A stretch of DNA of 16,466 bases, taken from positions 1 to 16,466 of the forward strand of contig CAIPTQ010000089.1 in NCBI GenBank assembly GCA_903868035.1, read 5' to 3'. A program made the translations under genes and the position numbers. The notes below the pieces were generated by a model. It had not been told where the DNA came from. It worked only from the letters and a program-made list of their open reading frames with translations, and did not search any database. Every line of letters begins with the position of its first letter. Position 1 is the first letter of the stretch. The stretch is from an uncultured Phycisphaerales bacterium. Its GTDB lineage: Bacteria; Planctomycetota; Phycisphaerae; WQYP01. Below are positions 1-7,575 of this stretch, one piece after another.

Positions 1-1172
1 ATGCGGGCGAAGGCGATGGTGCCGTCGGATTCGGTGCGGTATTGATGCCAGCAGATGCCACGGGGAGCCTCGGTGCCGTGGCCGCCGATGCCGGCGCGGG
101 GTGTGATGGGAATGGCGGGGCGGGCGGGGGGCGTGTATTTGGCGAGGATGTCGTGGACGAGGGCCAGGGCATGGACGGTTTCGATGCCGCGGGCGGGCAG
201 GGAGAAGAAGTTGTTATTCCAGGGGAGTTCCTGCTTGAGGAGTTTGCAGACCTGGGGGACGAGTTCGAGGGCCTTGGGGTGGAGTTTTTCCCAGTTGAGG
301 TTGAGCCGGGCGAGGGGGCCGACCATGTAGGGGCCGCGAATCTTGATGGCCGAGTGGAGGGCGGTGGAGTGGGCGACATGGCGTTCCTCGATGACGCCGC
401 CGAATTCCTCCTGATCGACATCCAGGCCCTTGCTGGATTTGATGCGTCCGAGGTTCATCGGATAGGCGTTGGCGGGACAGAGGGCCACGAATTCGTAGTC
501 ACGCTCGAGCTTGGGATACTGGAGCTTCTCGGCCAGGAAAAGCGTCAAGGCGGACATTTCCTGGACCGCCCACTTGAGCTCCGGCACCAGGGCCGCGACC
601 GCCGCCGGATCGGGGGCGCGGTAGAAGCCGCCGACGCACACGCCGACCGGATGGACGGCGCGGCCGCCGAGGAGGCTGACGAGTGCGTTGCCGAGTTTCT
701 TGAGGCGGAGGGCTTTTTTGACCACGGGGCCGTGGTCGGCGGCCATGGAGATGACGGACTCAAAGCCCAGGAAATCCGGGAGATGAAGCATGAACATATG
801 GAGGACATGCGATTCTATCCACTCGCCGCAGTAGATGACGGTGCGCAGGTCGCGAATGGCCGGATCGACCTGATTGAAGACGCCAAGGGCCTTTTCGAGG
901 GCGTGGCAGGCGCCCATCTGGTAGGCGATGGGGCAGATGCCGCAGATGCGGGCGGTGATGTCGGGGACTTCGCGGAAATCGCGGCCGCGGAGGAAGGCCT
1001 CGAAGAAGCGGGGCGGTTCGTAGATATCCAGGCGGGCGGCGCGGACCTTGCCGTCGAGGTATTCCAGATGCAGCGCCCCCTCGCCTTCGACGCGCGCCAG
1101 CGCGCCGATGCGGATGGTGCGCACGCCGGGTTCACTTGGCGGGGGGGGCGGGCTTGGATTCGAGCTGCTCAT
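1..1172 (-). CDS. hydA: NiFe hydrogenase large (alpha) subunit, group 3b, partial at left edge
   Basis: This is the catalytic subunit of a cytoplasmic bidirectional NAD(P)-linked hydrogenase, carrying the NiFe(CN)2CO site. Seen in sequence: the N-terminal ARVEGEG motif (about residues 26-32), the first metal-binding motif RICGIC (R75, C77, C80), and the late EAPRG motif followed by WHQY close to the window edge. About 390 residues are visible. The C-terminal DPCxxC motif, the second pair of nickel cysteines, must lie beyond position 1. I chose ATG at 1172, which overlaps the small-subunit gene by 41 nt and gives a Ser/Pro-rich leader before the conserved fold. GTG at 1124, just past the delta stop, is the alternative. 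Neither has a strong ribosome binding site. The residue four after the second cysteine, usually His, is Tyr84 here. It is the last of four hyd genes in order B-G-D-A. Confidence 0.93.
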   Translation of the reverse strand, partial: MSSSNPSPPPPPSEPGVRTIRIGALARVEGEGALHLEYLDGKVRAARLDIYEPPRFFEAFLRGRDFREVPDITARICGICPIAYQMGACHALEKALGVFNQVDPAIRDLRTVIYCGEWIESHVLHMFMLHLPDFLGFESVISMAADHGPVVKKALRLKKLGNALVSLLGGRAVHPVGVCVGGFYRAPDPAAVAALVPELKWAVQEMSALTLFLAEKLQYPKLERDYEFVALCPANAYPMNLGRIKSSKGLDVDQEEFGGVIEERHVAHSTALHSAIKIRGPYMVGPLARLNLNWEKLHPKALELVPQVCKLLKQELPWNNNFFSLPARGIETVHALALVHDILAKYTPPARPAIPITPRAGIGGHGTEAPRGICWHQYRTESDGTIAFAR

Positions 1173-1962
1173 AATAATCACTCGTCTGTTTGAAGGGTTC
1201 GAGATACCCGTTGAACGAACGCAGGCGCCGCTTGACGTCGCGGGCGCTCTGGCCCAGCGCCAGCAGGCGATTGCCCAGGGATTTCATATTGGGCTGCTCC
1301 ATGGGGCCGAAGCACCCATAGCAGGGCCGGTTGCAGGCCGGGCACAGCGCCCCGCAGCCGGCTTGCGTCACCGGGCCCAGGCAGGGCTGGCCCTGGGCCA
1401 CCATCACGCACGGCAGGCCCTTGCGCTTGCACTGCACGCACAGCGAATAGGTCGGGATGTTGGGCCGCCGGCCCGCCAGCATCGAGGAGATGAGTTCCAG
1501 CAGATGTTCGGAGTTGACCGGACAGCCGCGCAGTTCAAAGTCGACAAAGACGTGCGAGGCGATGGGCGTGGCGGTTTCGAGGGACTGGATGTACTGCGGG
1601 CTGGCGTAGACCGCCGAGACGTAGTCTCCCAGGTCCGCCCAGTTGCGCAGGGCCTGGATGCCGCCGGAGGTGGCGCAGGCCCCGATGGCGACCAGGAATT
1701 TGCAGTCGCGGCGGACCTGGCGAATCTTATGCTCCTCCTCCGGCGTGGAAACCGAACCTTCGATCAGGCCAATGTCATAGGGCGGGGGCAAGACGCGCCG
1801 CCGGGCCTCCAGGAAATAGGCGATCTCCACGGCCCCCACCAGATCGAGCAACTGATCCTCGAGGTTCAGCAGCGACAACTGGCAGCCGTCACAGGAGGAG
1901 AATTTATAGACCGCCAACTTCGGCCGCGATTCCGGCGGCGGCGGCATCGGAGGAATGGGCAT
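1132..1962 (-). CDS. hydD: NiFe hydrogenase small (delta) subunit
   Basis: This 276-residue electron-transfer subunit pairs with the large subunit through three [4Fe-4S] clusters. The proximal-cluster ligands are visible as CDGC (C24, C27), C96 in the IGAC motif and C147 in RGCP. A cysteine-rich C-terminal half (C175, C178, C185, C194, C203, C207, C210, C214, C217) supplies the medial and distal clusters. There is no Tat signal, consistent with a soluble cytoplasmic group 3 enzyme. The start at 1962 follows AGAGGAG at good spacing and lies 2 nt after the gamma stop, so translation is probably coupled. A longer open frame upstream overlaps gamma and was discarded. The N-terminus is Pro-rich. 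A run of eight C residues on the coding strand (1141-1148) lies in the overlap with the large-subunit gene. Confidence 0.95.
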   Translation of the reverse strand: MPIPPMPPPPESRPKLAVYKFSSCDGCQLSLLNLEDQLLDLVGAVEIAYFLEARRRVLPPPYDIGLIEGSVSTPEEEHKIRQVRRDCKFLVAIGACATSGGIQALRNWADLGDYVSAVYASPQYIQSLETATPIASHVFVDFELRGCPVNSEHLLELISSMLAGRRPNIPTYSLCVQCKRKGLPCVMVAQGQPCLGPVTQAGCGALCPACNRPCYGCFGPMEQPNMKSLGNRLLALGQSARDVKRRLRSFNGYLEPFKQTSDYYEQLESKPAPPAK

Positions 1963-1964
1963 GG

Positions 1965-2837
1965 CTACATCTCCTCTGTGGCAAAGATATTTGCGATCTC
2001 GGTGAAGCAGAAGACCGGGCCGTCCTTGCAGACGAACTTGGGACCGTACTGGCAGTGCCCGCAGCGCCCGAAGCCGCAGTTCATGTTGCGCTCCAGCGAG
2101 ACGTAGACCTGCGACGGGGGCACGTGGAGCTGCAGGAAGTTCCAGGCCGCCACGCGGTTGAGAATCCGCGGCCCGCAGACCAGGACGATGGTGCGCTGGG
2201 CGCTGACCTTGACGCGGCGCATGAGGTTGGTGACGACGCCCACGGGGCCGGTCCACGCCATGGTGGCGTTGTCCACCGTCACCAGCACGTCCAGCGTCGG
2301 GTCGTTGGCCCAGGCGTCGAGTTCGTCGGCATACAAGCGATCCTCGGGGGTGCGGCAGCCGTAGAGCAGGACGACGCGCCGGCAGTAATCCCGATGCTGC
2401 AAGAGCCAGTAAATCACGGGCCGCAGCGGGGCCAAGCCTATGCCCCCGGCGAGGATCACCACATCCTGACCTTCCAGGCGCTCCAGCGGCCAGCCCCGGC
2501 CAAACGGCCCGCGAATCCCCACGATGTCACCGGCTTTCATCCGCCCAATGGCCTTCGTGACCGTTCCCACGACGCGGATGGTGTGGTCCAGGGTGCCGGT
2601 TTGGTGGGGATTCGAAGAAATAGAGATGGCCGCTTCGCCCACGCCGGGGGCATAGATCATGTTGAACTGGCCCGGGATGAAGCGGTAGGTGTTGCGAATG
2701 GTCTCGTCGACAAACTCGACGGTGAAGGTGCGGGTGTTGAAGTTCTCGGCCTTGACTTTGAGGATGCGCGCGGGGGTGGGAATCCAGCATTCCATGCCGC
2801 AGACGGGTTCCGGACGGGTGGAAAAAACCGTAGTCAT
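1965..2837 (-). CDS. hydG: Hydrogenase gamma subunit, FAD/NAD(P)-binding oxidoreductase
   Basis: This is the diaphorase module of the hydrogenase, 290 residues, of the ferredoxin-NADP reductase superfamily (also close to anaerobic sulfite reductase subunit B and dihydroorotate dehydrogenase electron-transfer subunits). A beta-barrel flavin domain (about 20-115) contains PGQF (55-58) and ISISS (71-75). The nucleotide-binding domain opens with the glycine-rich AGGIGLAPLRP (130-140). A C-terminal [2Fe-2S] motif is C254-x4-C259-x2-C262-x7-C270. It passes electrons between NAD(P)H and the Fe-S subunits. The start at 2837 overlaps the beta stop as ATGA and has AAGGAGG seven bases upstream. Family knowledge cannot tell NADH from NADPH preference from these residues alone. 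Confidence 0.95.
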   Translation of the reverse strand: MTTVFSTRPEPVCGMECWIPTPARILKVKAENFNTRTFTVEFVDETIRNTYRFIPGQFNMIYAPGVGEAAISISSNPHQTGTLDHTIRVVGTVTKAIGRMKAGDIVGIRGPFGRGWPLERLEGQDVVILAGGIGLAPLRPVIYWLLQHRDYCRRVVLLYGCRTPEDRLYADELDAWANDPTLDVLVTVDNATMAWTGPVGVVTNLMRRVKVSAQRTIVLVCGPRILNRVAAWNFLQLHVPPSQVYVSLERNMNCGFGRCGHCQYGPKFVCKDGPVFCFTEIANIFATEEM

Positions 2838-4042
2838 GACGCACCCTCCTTGGGTGAGGCCTCGGGGGGCACATAGGTGGCGCGAATGCGCGCCGCCTCC
2901 ACCGTCAGGTCGATGCCCACGGGGCACCAGGTGATGCAGCGTCCGCAGCCGACGCAGCCGGACTCGCCGAACTGGTCGAACCAGGTGCAGAGCTTATGGC
3001 GGAGCCAGTGGCGGTAGCGGCCGCGGATGGTGTTGCGCACGGGTCCGGCGGTGGTGTAGGTGAACTGGTGGGTATAGCACGATTCCCATTGCCGGGTGCG
3101 GGTGGCCATGCCACCGGTGTTGGGGTTGCCCAAGTCCGTCGAGTCGCTGACGGTGGAGCAGAAGCAGGTCGGACAGACCAGCGTGCAGTTGCCGCAGGAG
3201 AGGCAGCGTTTGGCCACGTCTTCGAATTCCGGGTGCTCGAGGGAATCGTCGAGAATTTGCTTGAGGTTCAGGGTGTCGAGCTTGCGGCCCATGTGTTCGC
3301 GGGCTCCGCGCAGCTTGAGTTCCGCCAGTTCCAGCTCCGCCAGCGAAGGTTCGCGCGTGGGGAGCCCGGCGACGATCTCCGCGCCCTCGGGCGAACCGGA
3401 AGTGATCAGGAATCCGCCGCGTAATTCCGTCAGCGCCAGGTCAAAGGCGCCCGTCGCTTCCGGCCCGGTGCCCATGGACGTGCAGAAGCACGTGCCGCCG
3501 GGATTCGTGCAGTTGACGGCGATCAGGAACGCCTGCCGCCGCGCCTCGGAGTAATAGTTCTCCGACTCACAGCGCATGGTCTGGGGGTCGTCGGAGCCGA
3601 AGACCCGGTCCTGAATCCGGATCGCCGCCAGATCGCAGGGCCGCACGCCCATGAAGGCCAGCTTAGGCACCTGCGGCGGCCCGGCATCCAGCACGAATTG
3701 GGCTTTCTCGACATGAAACTGGTAGAGCCGCTGGGAGGGCGGGAACAGATAGCGCTTGGGCGCGTCGAAGCCCGCGGCTTGTTCGAAGGTCAAATCCGGA
3801 TCGCCAGGCAGGAGCCGATAGTAGCCGGCATCCTGCTTGTCACGCAGGCCGTGGGCCATTTGTTCCACGGACGTGATGGGCCGGTAGCTGATCGTGCCGT
3901 CACCCACGGTCGGGGCGATCACCGTGTAGCCGCGGCTGATGAGCGCGCCCACCAGATCTGAGAGTGCGGTACGAGGCAGAAACAGAGGCGGCGGCTGGGC
4001 GGGAACGGGAGGGACGGGACGTGAAACCGGGGAGCTGGCCAT
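2834..4042 (-). CDS. hydB: Hydrogenase beta subunit, 4Fe-4S dicluster protein
   Basis: This 402-residue iron-sulfur subunit bridges the gamma flavoprotein and the delta/alpha hydrogenase core. It resembles sulfhydrogenase HydB and anaerobic sulfite reductase subunit A. Two C-terminal [4Fe-4S] motifs are visible: C280-x2-C283-x2-C286-x3-C290 and C363-x2-C366-x2-C369-x3-C373, each ending in CP. The N-terminal two thirds contain the GVRPCDLAA motif (132-140) typical of this family. I chose ATG 4042 because AAGGAG sits seven bases upstream. ATG 4069, nine codons earlier in frame, lacks such a site. A Pro-rich leader (residues 5-24) precedes the fold, as in the delta and alpha subunits. It is the first gene of the operon, with 499 gene-free bases upstream. 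Confidence 0.95.
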   Translation of the reverse strand: MASSPVSRPVPPVPAQPPPLFLPRTALSDLVGALISRGYTVIAPTVGDGTISYRPITSVEQMAHGLRDKQDAGYYRLLPGDPDLTFEQAAGFDAPKRYLFPPSQRLYQFHVEKAQFVLDAGPPQVPKLAFMGVRPCDLAAIRIQDRVFGSDDPQTMRCESENYYSEARRQAFLIAVNCTNPGGTCFCTSMGTGPEATGAFDLALTELRGGFLITSGSPEGAEIVAGLPTREPSLAELELAELKLRGAREHMGRKLDTLNLKQILDDSLEHPEFEDVAKRCLSCGNCTLVCPTCFCSTVSDSTDLGNPNTGGMATRTRQWESCYTHQFTYTTAGPVRNTIRGRYRHWLRHKLCTWFDQFGESGCVGCGRCITWCPVGIDLTVEAARIRATYVPPEASPKEGAS

Positions 4043-4120
4043 TGATTGCTCCTTGGAGGCAGCAGACATGAACCACAGGCAACTGACATGTAGGAACCGA
4101 CAATTTGATTCGCAACCATA

Positions 4121-4147
4121 AAACTCTTGGTTGTATCCGAAGAGTTT
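4121..4147 (-). promoter_or_regulatory. Perfect 8-bp inverted repeat in the hyd leader
   Basis: AAACTCTT (4121-4128) pairs perfectly with AAGAGTTT (4140-4147) across an 11-base loop. It lies about 80 bp upstream of the hydB start, in the presumed 5' leader or promoter. There is no T tract on the minus strand to make it a terminator. It could be an operator or an RNA hairpin. Confidence 0.45.
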
Positions 4148-4155
4148 GGGAAATG

Positions 4156-4179
4156 TTTCTCGATCTTAGCATCGAGAAA
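4156..4179 (-). promoter_or_regulatory. Perfect 9-bp hairpin or operator upstream of hydB
   Basis: TTTCTCGAT (4156-4164) and ATCGAGAAA (4171-4179) are exact reverse complements around a 6-base spacer. The symmetry suits either a dimeric regulator site or an RNA stem-loop in the hyd leader. It is about 115 bp upstream of hydB and only 8 bp from the 4121-4147 inverted repeat. Confidence 0.5.
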
Positions 4180-4222
4180 ATGGGCACACAAGTAAAAATG
4201 GACCAAATTGTTTATTTATAAC

Positions 4223-4248
4223 AGTGAATAAACATTGATTCATTCACT
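4223..4248. promoter_or_regulatory. Inverted repeat AGTGAAT-N12-ATTCACT, operator-like
   Basis: The two 7-bp arms match perfectly with a 12-bp spacer, so the half-site centres are 19 bp apart, close to two helical turns, as expected for a dimeric transcription factor. On the minus strand it sits just upstream of a TATAAA-like hexamer near 4217-4222. It is not a match I can assign to FNR, Rex or NtrC. Confidence 0.4.
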
Positions 4249-4410
4249 TAATTCCATATATTGCGCGCACGGTGGATGAAAGTGCAAAATACATTGCAAA
4301 CATAGGTAAAATCAGGCGCTGCGCGGGGAAAACGCGGGGCGTTCCGTTTCGCGGATAATGCATGGAAACTATTGTGTTTATTGGGTGAAATGAGTTTTTG
4401 AGGCGGGAAA

Positions 4411-4459
4411 AAGTGGACCAAAGTCGATATAAGTTGACATCAAGTTGACAAAAGTTGAC
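4411..4459. repeat. Helically phased AAGTTGAC-like direct repeats
   Basis: Five 8-bp units start at 4411 (AAGTGGAC), 4421 (AAGTCGAT), 4431, 4442 and 4452 (the last three are identical AAGTTGAC). Steps are 10, 10, 11 and 10 bp, so every unit falls on the same face of the helix. A degenerate sixth copy, AAGTTGGC, lies at 4483-4490. A related AAAATGGACCAAA occurs at 4195-4207. The array is about 370 bp upstream of hydB. It could be an enhancer-like regulator array or an iteron set. Confidence 0.65.
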
Positions 4460-4541
4460 GGGAAATGGGAGGAAAATCACGCAAGTTGGCGGCAGATTAC
4501 ACTGACCACCGGCATCATTCCGACGCGCAGGTGCTGGGGGA

Positions 4542-5987
4542 TCAATTCTGGCCGGTTTGCGCCCGCAGGTCGGTCATGCGCTTGCGGGAGTCGAGGAAAC
4601 CGATGTCCCAGCGCACGATTTTCGAGTATATGTCGATCGCCTCGGCGGCCTGCTTGTTTTCTTCCAAGGCCCGGGCGTACCAGTAGTGCAATTCCTTGGA
4701 TTTCTTGTTACCGGTCTCGCGCAGGTCGTATTCCTCGATGCTGCGTTTGAGCGTTTCAACGGCTTCGGGCTTCATGTTTTGCTGGAGGAACGCGCGCCCG
4801 AGAAAATGCAGGGCTTCGACGCGCACCTTGGGATTGTTCTGGGCTTCCTGCAGCGCGGGGATCGCCTCGTCGAAGTGCTTGGAATGGTAGTGGCGCATGC
4901 CCAACTCGTACTTGACGACCAGGTCCGTGGGCATGTACTCGGCGCGTTCCTTGTATTCGGTCAGTTCATAGGCCAGGCGTTCCTTGTCGAGTTCCTGGCA
5001 CTGGCGAATCAATTCCTTGTCGGCCGGATCGGCCTTGGCGGCGTCGTGCAGGAGGCGCAGATTGCGGCGGTACTGCTTGATCCGAATATCGCCAATCAAC
5101 GCCTTCAGGCGGTAAATCTTGGTGTCGGCGTAGGCGCTCTTGAGCATCTCGATGGCCATATTTTCGTGGGCCTCGTCATCCATTTCCACGAGCGTCTTGG
5201 CGTATTTGTTGATGACCTGCAGTTCCTTGGGATTTTTTTCGTAATCCGTCCGGGCCTCCATCATCGCCTGCAGGCGGTACTCATCAGACTTGGAGAGGTT
5301 TTCCTCCTGCAAAAGCTTCTTGGTGGCGTCGGCATCCTTGATCGAGCCTTGGAACGATTCGCCATCGCCGTATTTGCCGCGCTCGATCGTGGCCTGGGCG
5401 GCATAATGCTGGGACAGGGATGACAAATCGCTGTCATTGGGCTTGAGCAGACAAGCCTCATTGATCACGTCGCAGGCCTTTTCAAACTCCTTATGTTTAG
5501 CGTAAATCTCGCCCAATTCCGTGTAGATTTCGACTTTGGGATTTTTATTGGTTTTATTTCCTTCCTTGAGCATCGCGCCGAGCCACAGCACCAAGTCCTT
5601 GAGATTTAATATGTCGGCATTGCGGATCATCGCCATCATCGCGGTGATGTTGCCGACGTCGCGCGCCAGGATGAATTCATTGTTCAGCAGGCCTTCCTTG
5701 GGAGTTTTGCCCTTGTACTTCTGCTTGCTGGCGCCCAGGCCCAACAGGCCGCCCCGGGTCTTGCCGCCGGCAATTTTGCGGCGCATCGCCACTTCGCGCA
5801 GGGCCTTGTGTTCCTCGAGGTTGAAGGGCTCGCGATGGAGGCCCTCGAGGTACATGTCAATGGCGTAGTCGAAGTTGCCGGTGACGGCAACGGAGCGGGC
5901 GCGGTCAAAAAACGCCTTGCCCTTGCCGGGGCCTTCGGAGGGATCGGGAACAACTGCCTCAGGGGGTGGGTTTTTTTCGTCAGCCAT
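4542..5987 (-). CDS. TPR-repeat protein, function unknown
   Basis: This 481-residue hydrophilic protein has no signal peptide or membrane segment. TPR-like helical pairs are seen at about 25-60, 150-190, 355-390, 391-425 and 435-470, with the usual pattern of small and aromatic residues (for example YELGMRHYHSKHFDEAI and LGRAFLQQNMKPEAVETL). A Lys/Gly-rich stretch lies at about 70-97, and a charged, helical middle (about 190-350) links the TPR groups. TPR proteins scaffold complexes, but no partner can be named. ATG 5987 is preceded by GGAAG at a rather long spacing. It is divergent from moeA (116 bp between starts). I recognise the fold, not a named family. Confidence 0.88.
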   Translation of the reverse strand: MADEKNPPPEAVVPDPSEGPGKGKAFFDRARSVAVTGNFDYAIDMYLEGLHREPFNLEEHKALREVAMRRKIAGGKTRGGLLGLGASKQKYKGKTPKEGLLNNEFILARDVGNITAMMAMIRNADILNLKDLVLWLGAMLKEGNKTNKNPKVEIYTELGEIYAKHKEFEKACDVINEACLLKPNDSDLSSLSQHYAAQATIERGKYGDGESFQGSIKDADATKKLLQEENLSKSDEYRLQAMMEARTDYEKNPKELQVINKYAKTLVEMDDEAHENMAIEMLKSAYADTKIYRLKALIGDIRIKQYRRNLRLLHDAAKADPADKELIRQCQELDKERLAYELTEYKERAEYMPTDLVVKYELGMRHYHSKHFDEAIPALQEAQNNPKVRVEALHFLGRAFLQQNMKPEAVETLKRSIEEYDLRETGNKKSKELHYWYARALEENKQAAEAIDIYSKIVRWDIGFLDSRKRMTDLRAQTGQN

Positions 5988-6062
5988 CGCGATTTTTCAC
6001 TTCCGCCATAGAATAAGAGCCGGATGCAACACCAGAAAACGTGGACCGTACCAAAACCTCAG

Positions 6063-6091
6063 TTGATGTCAAGATATCGACCGGGTATAGC
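6063..6091 (+). promoter_or_regulatory. Putative moeA promoter
   Basis: TTGATG (6063-6068) and TATAGC (6086-6091) are separated by exactly 17 bp, each matching four of six consensus bases. The predicted transcript start, about 6098, leaves a leader of only about six bases before ATG 6104. This favours that start over the in-frame GTG at 6041, which would lie upstream of the promoter. Confidence 0.45.
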
Positions 6092-6103
6092 TTAGGGAAT
6101 CAC

Positions 6104-7330
6104 ATGCTCAGTGTCGAACAAGTTGAGGGCATCATCCGCGAAAAAGTGGCCCCGCTGCCGCCCCGGGCAATGTCGTTAACCAGCTTGGGACAAGGGCTGG
6201 GTGGGGTGCTGGCCCAGGATGTACGGATGGATGAAGACAATCCGCGATTTGACCGCGCGACGTTGGATGGGTATGCGGTTCGGAGCCAGGATGCCATTGC
6301 GGGGGCGGAATTGGAACTGGTAGGCCAGATGGATGCCGGGGGGGCGGTATTTTCGGGCATAGTGCGGGCGGGAACATGCGTGGGGATCAACACGGGGGCA
6401 TGTGTCCCAAGCGGGGCTGACGCGATTTTGATGGTGGAGCATACCGAGTGCGTGCAGCGTGGCGAGCGACGTTTCGTTGTTGTGAAATCCCCCGTGATGC
6501 CCGGCTTAGGCATTCAACCCCGGGGAGCCGATGCGCGTGCCGGCGAAGTCGTGCTGCGCTCCGGGGCGCGGCTGGGGCCGGCACAATTGGCGGTCTGCGC
6601 GGCGGCGGGAGTGGTGCGGCCGCAGGTGCGCCGCGCGCGGGTGGCCGTGTTGTGTACGGGGGATGAACTCGTGGATTGCGCCACCCCCCCACCGCTGCCG
6701 GCGGGAAAAATACGGAATTCCAATCAGGTGATGCTCGGCGCGCTAGCCATGGAGGCGGGCGCCGAAGTGCGGGATGGGGGAACATCCACCGATGAAGCCG
6801 CGCCGCTGCGCCAGGCGCTCGAACGCGGCTTGGCCGCGGCGGATTTGCTGGTCGTGTGCGGGGGCTTGTCTATGGGCACGCGGGATTTGGTGCCGCCGCT
6901 GTTGAAGGATATGGGCGTGGTGCTGCATGTGGAGAAGGTGCGGATCAAGCCGGGCAAGCCTTTTGTGCTGGGCACGCAGGAGACGGCCGCGGGCCGAAAG
7001 TACGTCGCGGGGCTGCCGGGCAATCCGGTGTCGGCATTCGTCACGTTCCACCGGTTCGTGAGGCCGATGCTCCGGCAGATGGAGGGGGCTTCCGACGGCC
7101 CCCGGCGTGGGCGCGCCCACACGGATCGGGCGCTGCCGGCCAACGGCGAGCGCGAGTTTTATCAGCCGTGCGTGCTGCACGCGGACGCGCAAAGCATGCG
7201 GGCCCAAGTGCTGGCGTGGAAAGGCAGCGCGGACATATTCACGCTGGCGAGGGCCAACGGCATGCTTGTGCAGGCGGCGGAAGCGCCGGCGGTGGAGGCG
7301 GGCGCGGAGGTGGAAGTATTCATGTGGTGA
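6104..7330 (+). CDS. moeA: Molybdopterin molybdotransferase MoeA
   Basis: MoeA inserts molybdate into adenylylated molybdopterin to make active molybdenum cofactor in the cytoplasm. The 408 residues match the usual length. Visible family motifs are LDGYAV (54-59), INTGACVPSGADAI (95-108), the TGDEL motif (185-189), NSNQ (205-208), GGLSMGTRD (253-261; most members have GGVSxG), KPGKPF (282-287), GLPGNPVSAF (303-312) and the C-terminal GSADIFTLARANG (374-386). These cover all four MoeA domains. ATG 6104 has AGGGA five bases upstream; a longer frame from GTG 6041 adds a non-conserved leader. No molybdoenzyme or other moa/mob gene is in the window, so its client is unknown. Confidence 0.95.
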   Translation: MLSVEQVEGIIREKVAPLPPRAMSLTSLGQGLGGVLAQDVRMDEDNPRFDRATLDGYAVRSQDAIAGAELELVGQMDAGGAVFSGIVRAGTCVGINTGACVPSGADAILMVEHTECVQRGERRFVVVKSPVMPGLGIQPRGADARAGEVVLRSGARLGPAQLAVCAAAGVVRPQVRRARVAVLCTGDELVDCATPPPLPAGKIRNSNQVMLGALAMEAGAEVRDGGTSTDEAAPLRQALERGLAAADLLVVCGGLSMGTRDLVPPLLKDMGVVLHVEKVRIKPGKPFVLGTQETAAGRKYVAGLPGNPVSAFVTFHRFVRPMLRQMEGASDGPRRGRAHTDRALPANGEREFYQPCVLHADAQSMRAQVLAWKGSADIFTLARANGMLVQAAEAPAVEAGAEVEVFMW

Positions 7331-7353
7331 GAGCGACGAGCGATGCGGAGTAA

Positions 7354-7367
7354 GCGGGAATGCCCGC
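7354..7367 (+). other. Small stem-loop after moeA
   Basis: GCGGG and CCCGC form a perfect 5-bp stem with a 4-base loop, 23 bases after the moeA stop. There is no following T tract, so it is at best a weak or factor-assisted terminator. Confidence 0.25.
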
Positions 7368-7392
7368 GGCTCGATGCGCCTCACTGACGGCG

Positions 7393-7446
7393 CAAGCTTC
7401 AAGCCTCCTCAAGCCTCAAGCCTCAATGCCTCAATGCCTCAATGCC
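7393..7446. repeat. Tandem CAAGCCTC / CAATGCCT simple repeat
   Basis: Short near-tandem units read AAGCTTC, AAGCCTCCTC, AAGCCTC, AAGCCTC, then AATGCCTC three times. The unit is 7-8 bp and drifts from AAGCCTC to AATGCCTC. It fills the spacer between moeA and the tRNA-Leu promoter and is not coding. Confidence 0.7.
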
Positions 7447-7451
7447 GCCGA

Positions 7452-7480
7452 TTTACATCCCGCGGGCTTGCTGCTATATT
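7452..7480 (+). promoter_or_regulatory. Promoter of tRNA-Leu
   Basis: TTTACA (7452-7457) and TATATT (7475-7480) are separated by 17 bp, each matching five of six bases of the housekeeping sigma consensus. The tRNA begins 13 bases after the -10 element, a normal distance for a tRNA leader. It is the strongest promoter match in the window. Confidence 0.75.
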
Positions 7481-7493
7481 GATGCCCACAGCC

Positions 7494-7575
7494 GCGGGCG
7501 TGGCGAAATTGGCAGACGCGCTAGATTCAGGTTCTAGTGGGTAACTCCGTGGAGGTTCGAGTCCTCTCGCCCGCA
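7494..7575 (+). tRNA. tRNA-Leu (anticodon CAG)
   Basis: The 82-base gene folds as a class II tRNA. The acceptor stem GCGGGCG (7494-7500) pairs with CGCCCGC (7568-7574), with discriminator A7575. The anticodon stem CTAGA/TCTAG encloses loop TTCAGGT, with CAG at 7528-7530, reading CUG codons. A long variable arm lies at 7538-7550 and the T arm carries TTCGAGT. CCA is not encoded, so it must be added after transcription. Confidence 0.97.

Larger units (their letters stand above)
4043..4541. other. Gene-free regulatory stretch upstream of the hyd operon
   Basis: No convincing gene lies here. The only open frames are short, lack ribosome sites and have unlike amino-acid composition. The stretch is clearly richer in A+T than its surroundings. 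It separates the hydB start from the 3' end of the TPR gene; both genes are read on the minus strand, so it should hold the hyd promoter. A minus-strand TATAAA-like hexamer lies near 4217-4222, but no good -35 was found for it. It also contains two hairpins, one inverted repeat and a phased direct-repeat array, listed separately. Confidence 0.7.

Noticed and set aside
42..1193. Long plus-strand open frame of 383 codons opposite the hydrogenase large subunit
   Set aside because: It is the antisense shadow of hydA, whose minus-strand translation has clear NiFe motifs; the plus frame is low-complexity Gly/Ala/Asp-rich with no family features.
1048..2876. Plus-strand open frames over hydD and hydG
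   Set aside because: Shadows of high-GC minus-strand genes; no ribosome sites, no motifs, and they overlap well-supported subunits.
4244..4480. 78-codon minus-strand frame in the hyd upstream region
   Set aside because: No ribosome site or domain, and it covers the phased repeats; best treated as noncoding.
4411..4490. CRISPR array or plasmid-type origin for the AAGTTGAC repeats
   Set aside because: Units are 8 bp with 2-3 bp gaps, far too short for CRISPR repeats and spacers, and no replication initiator gene is nearby.
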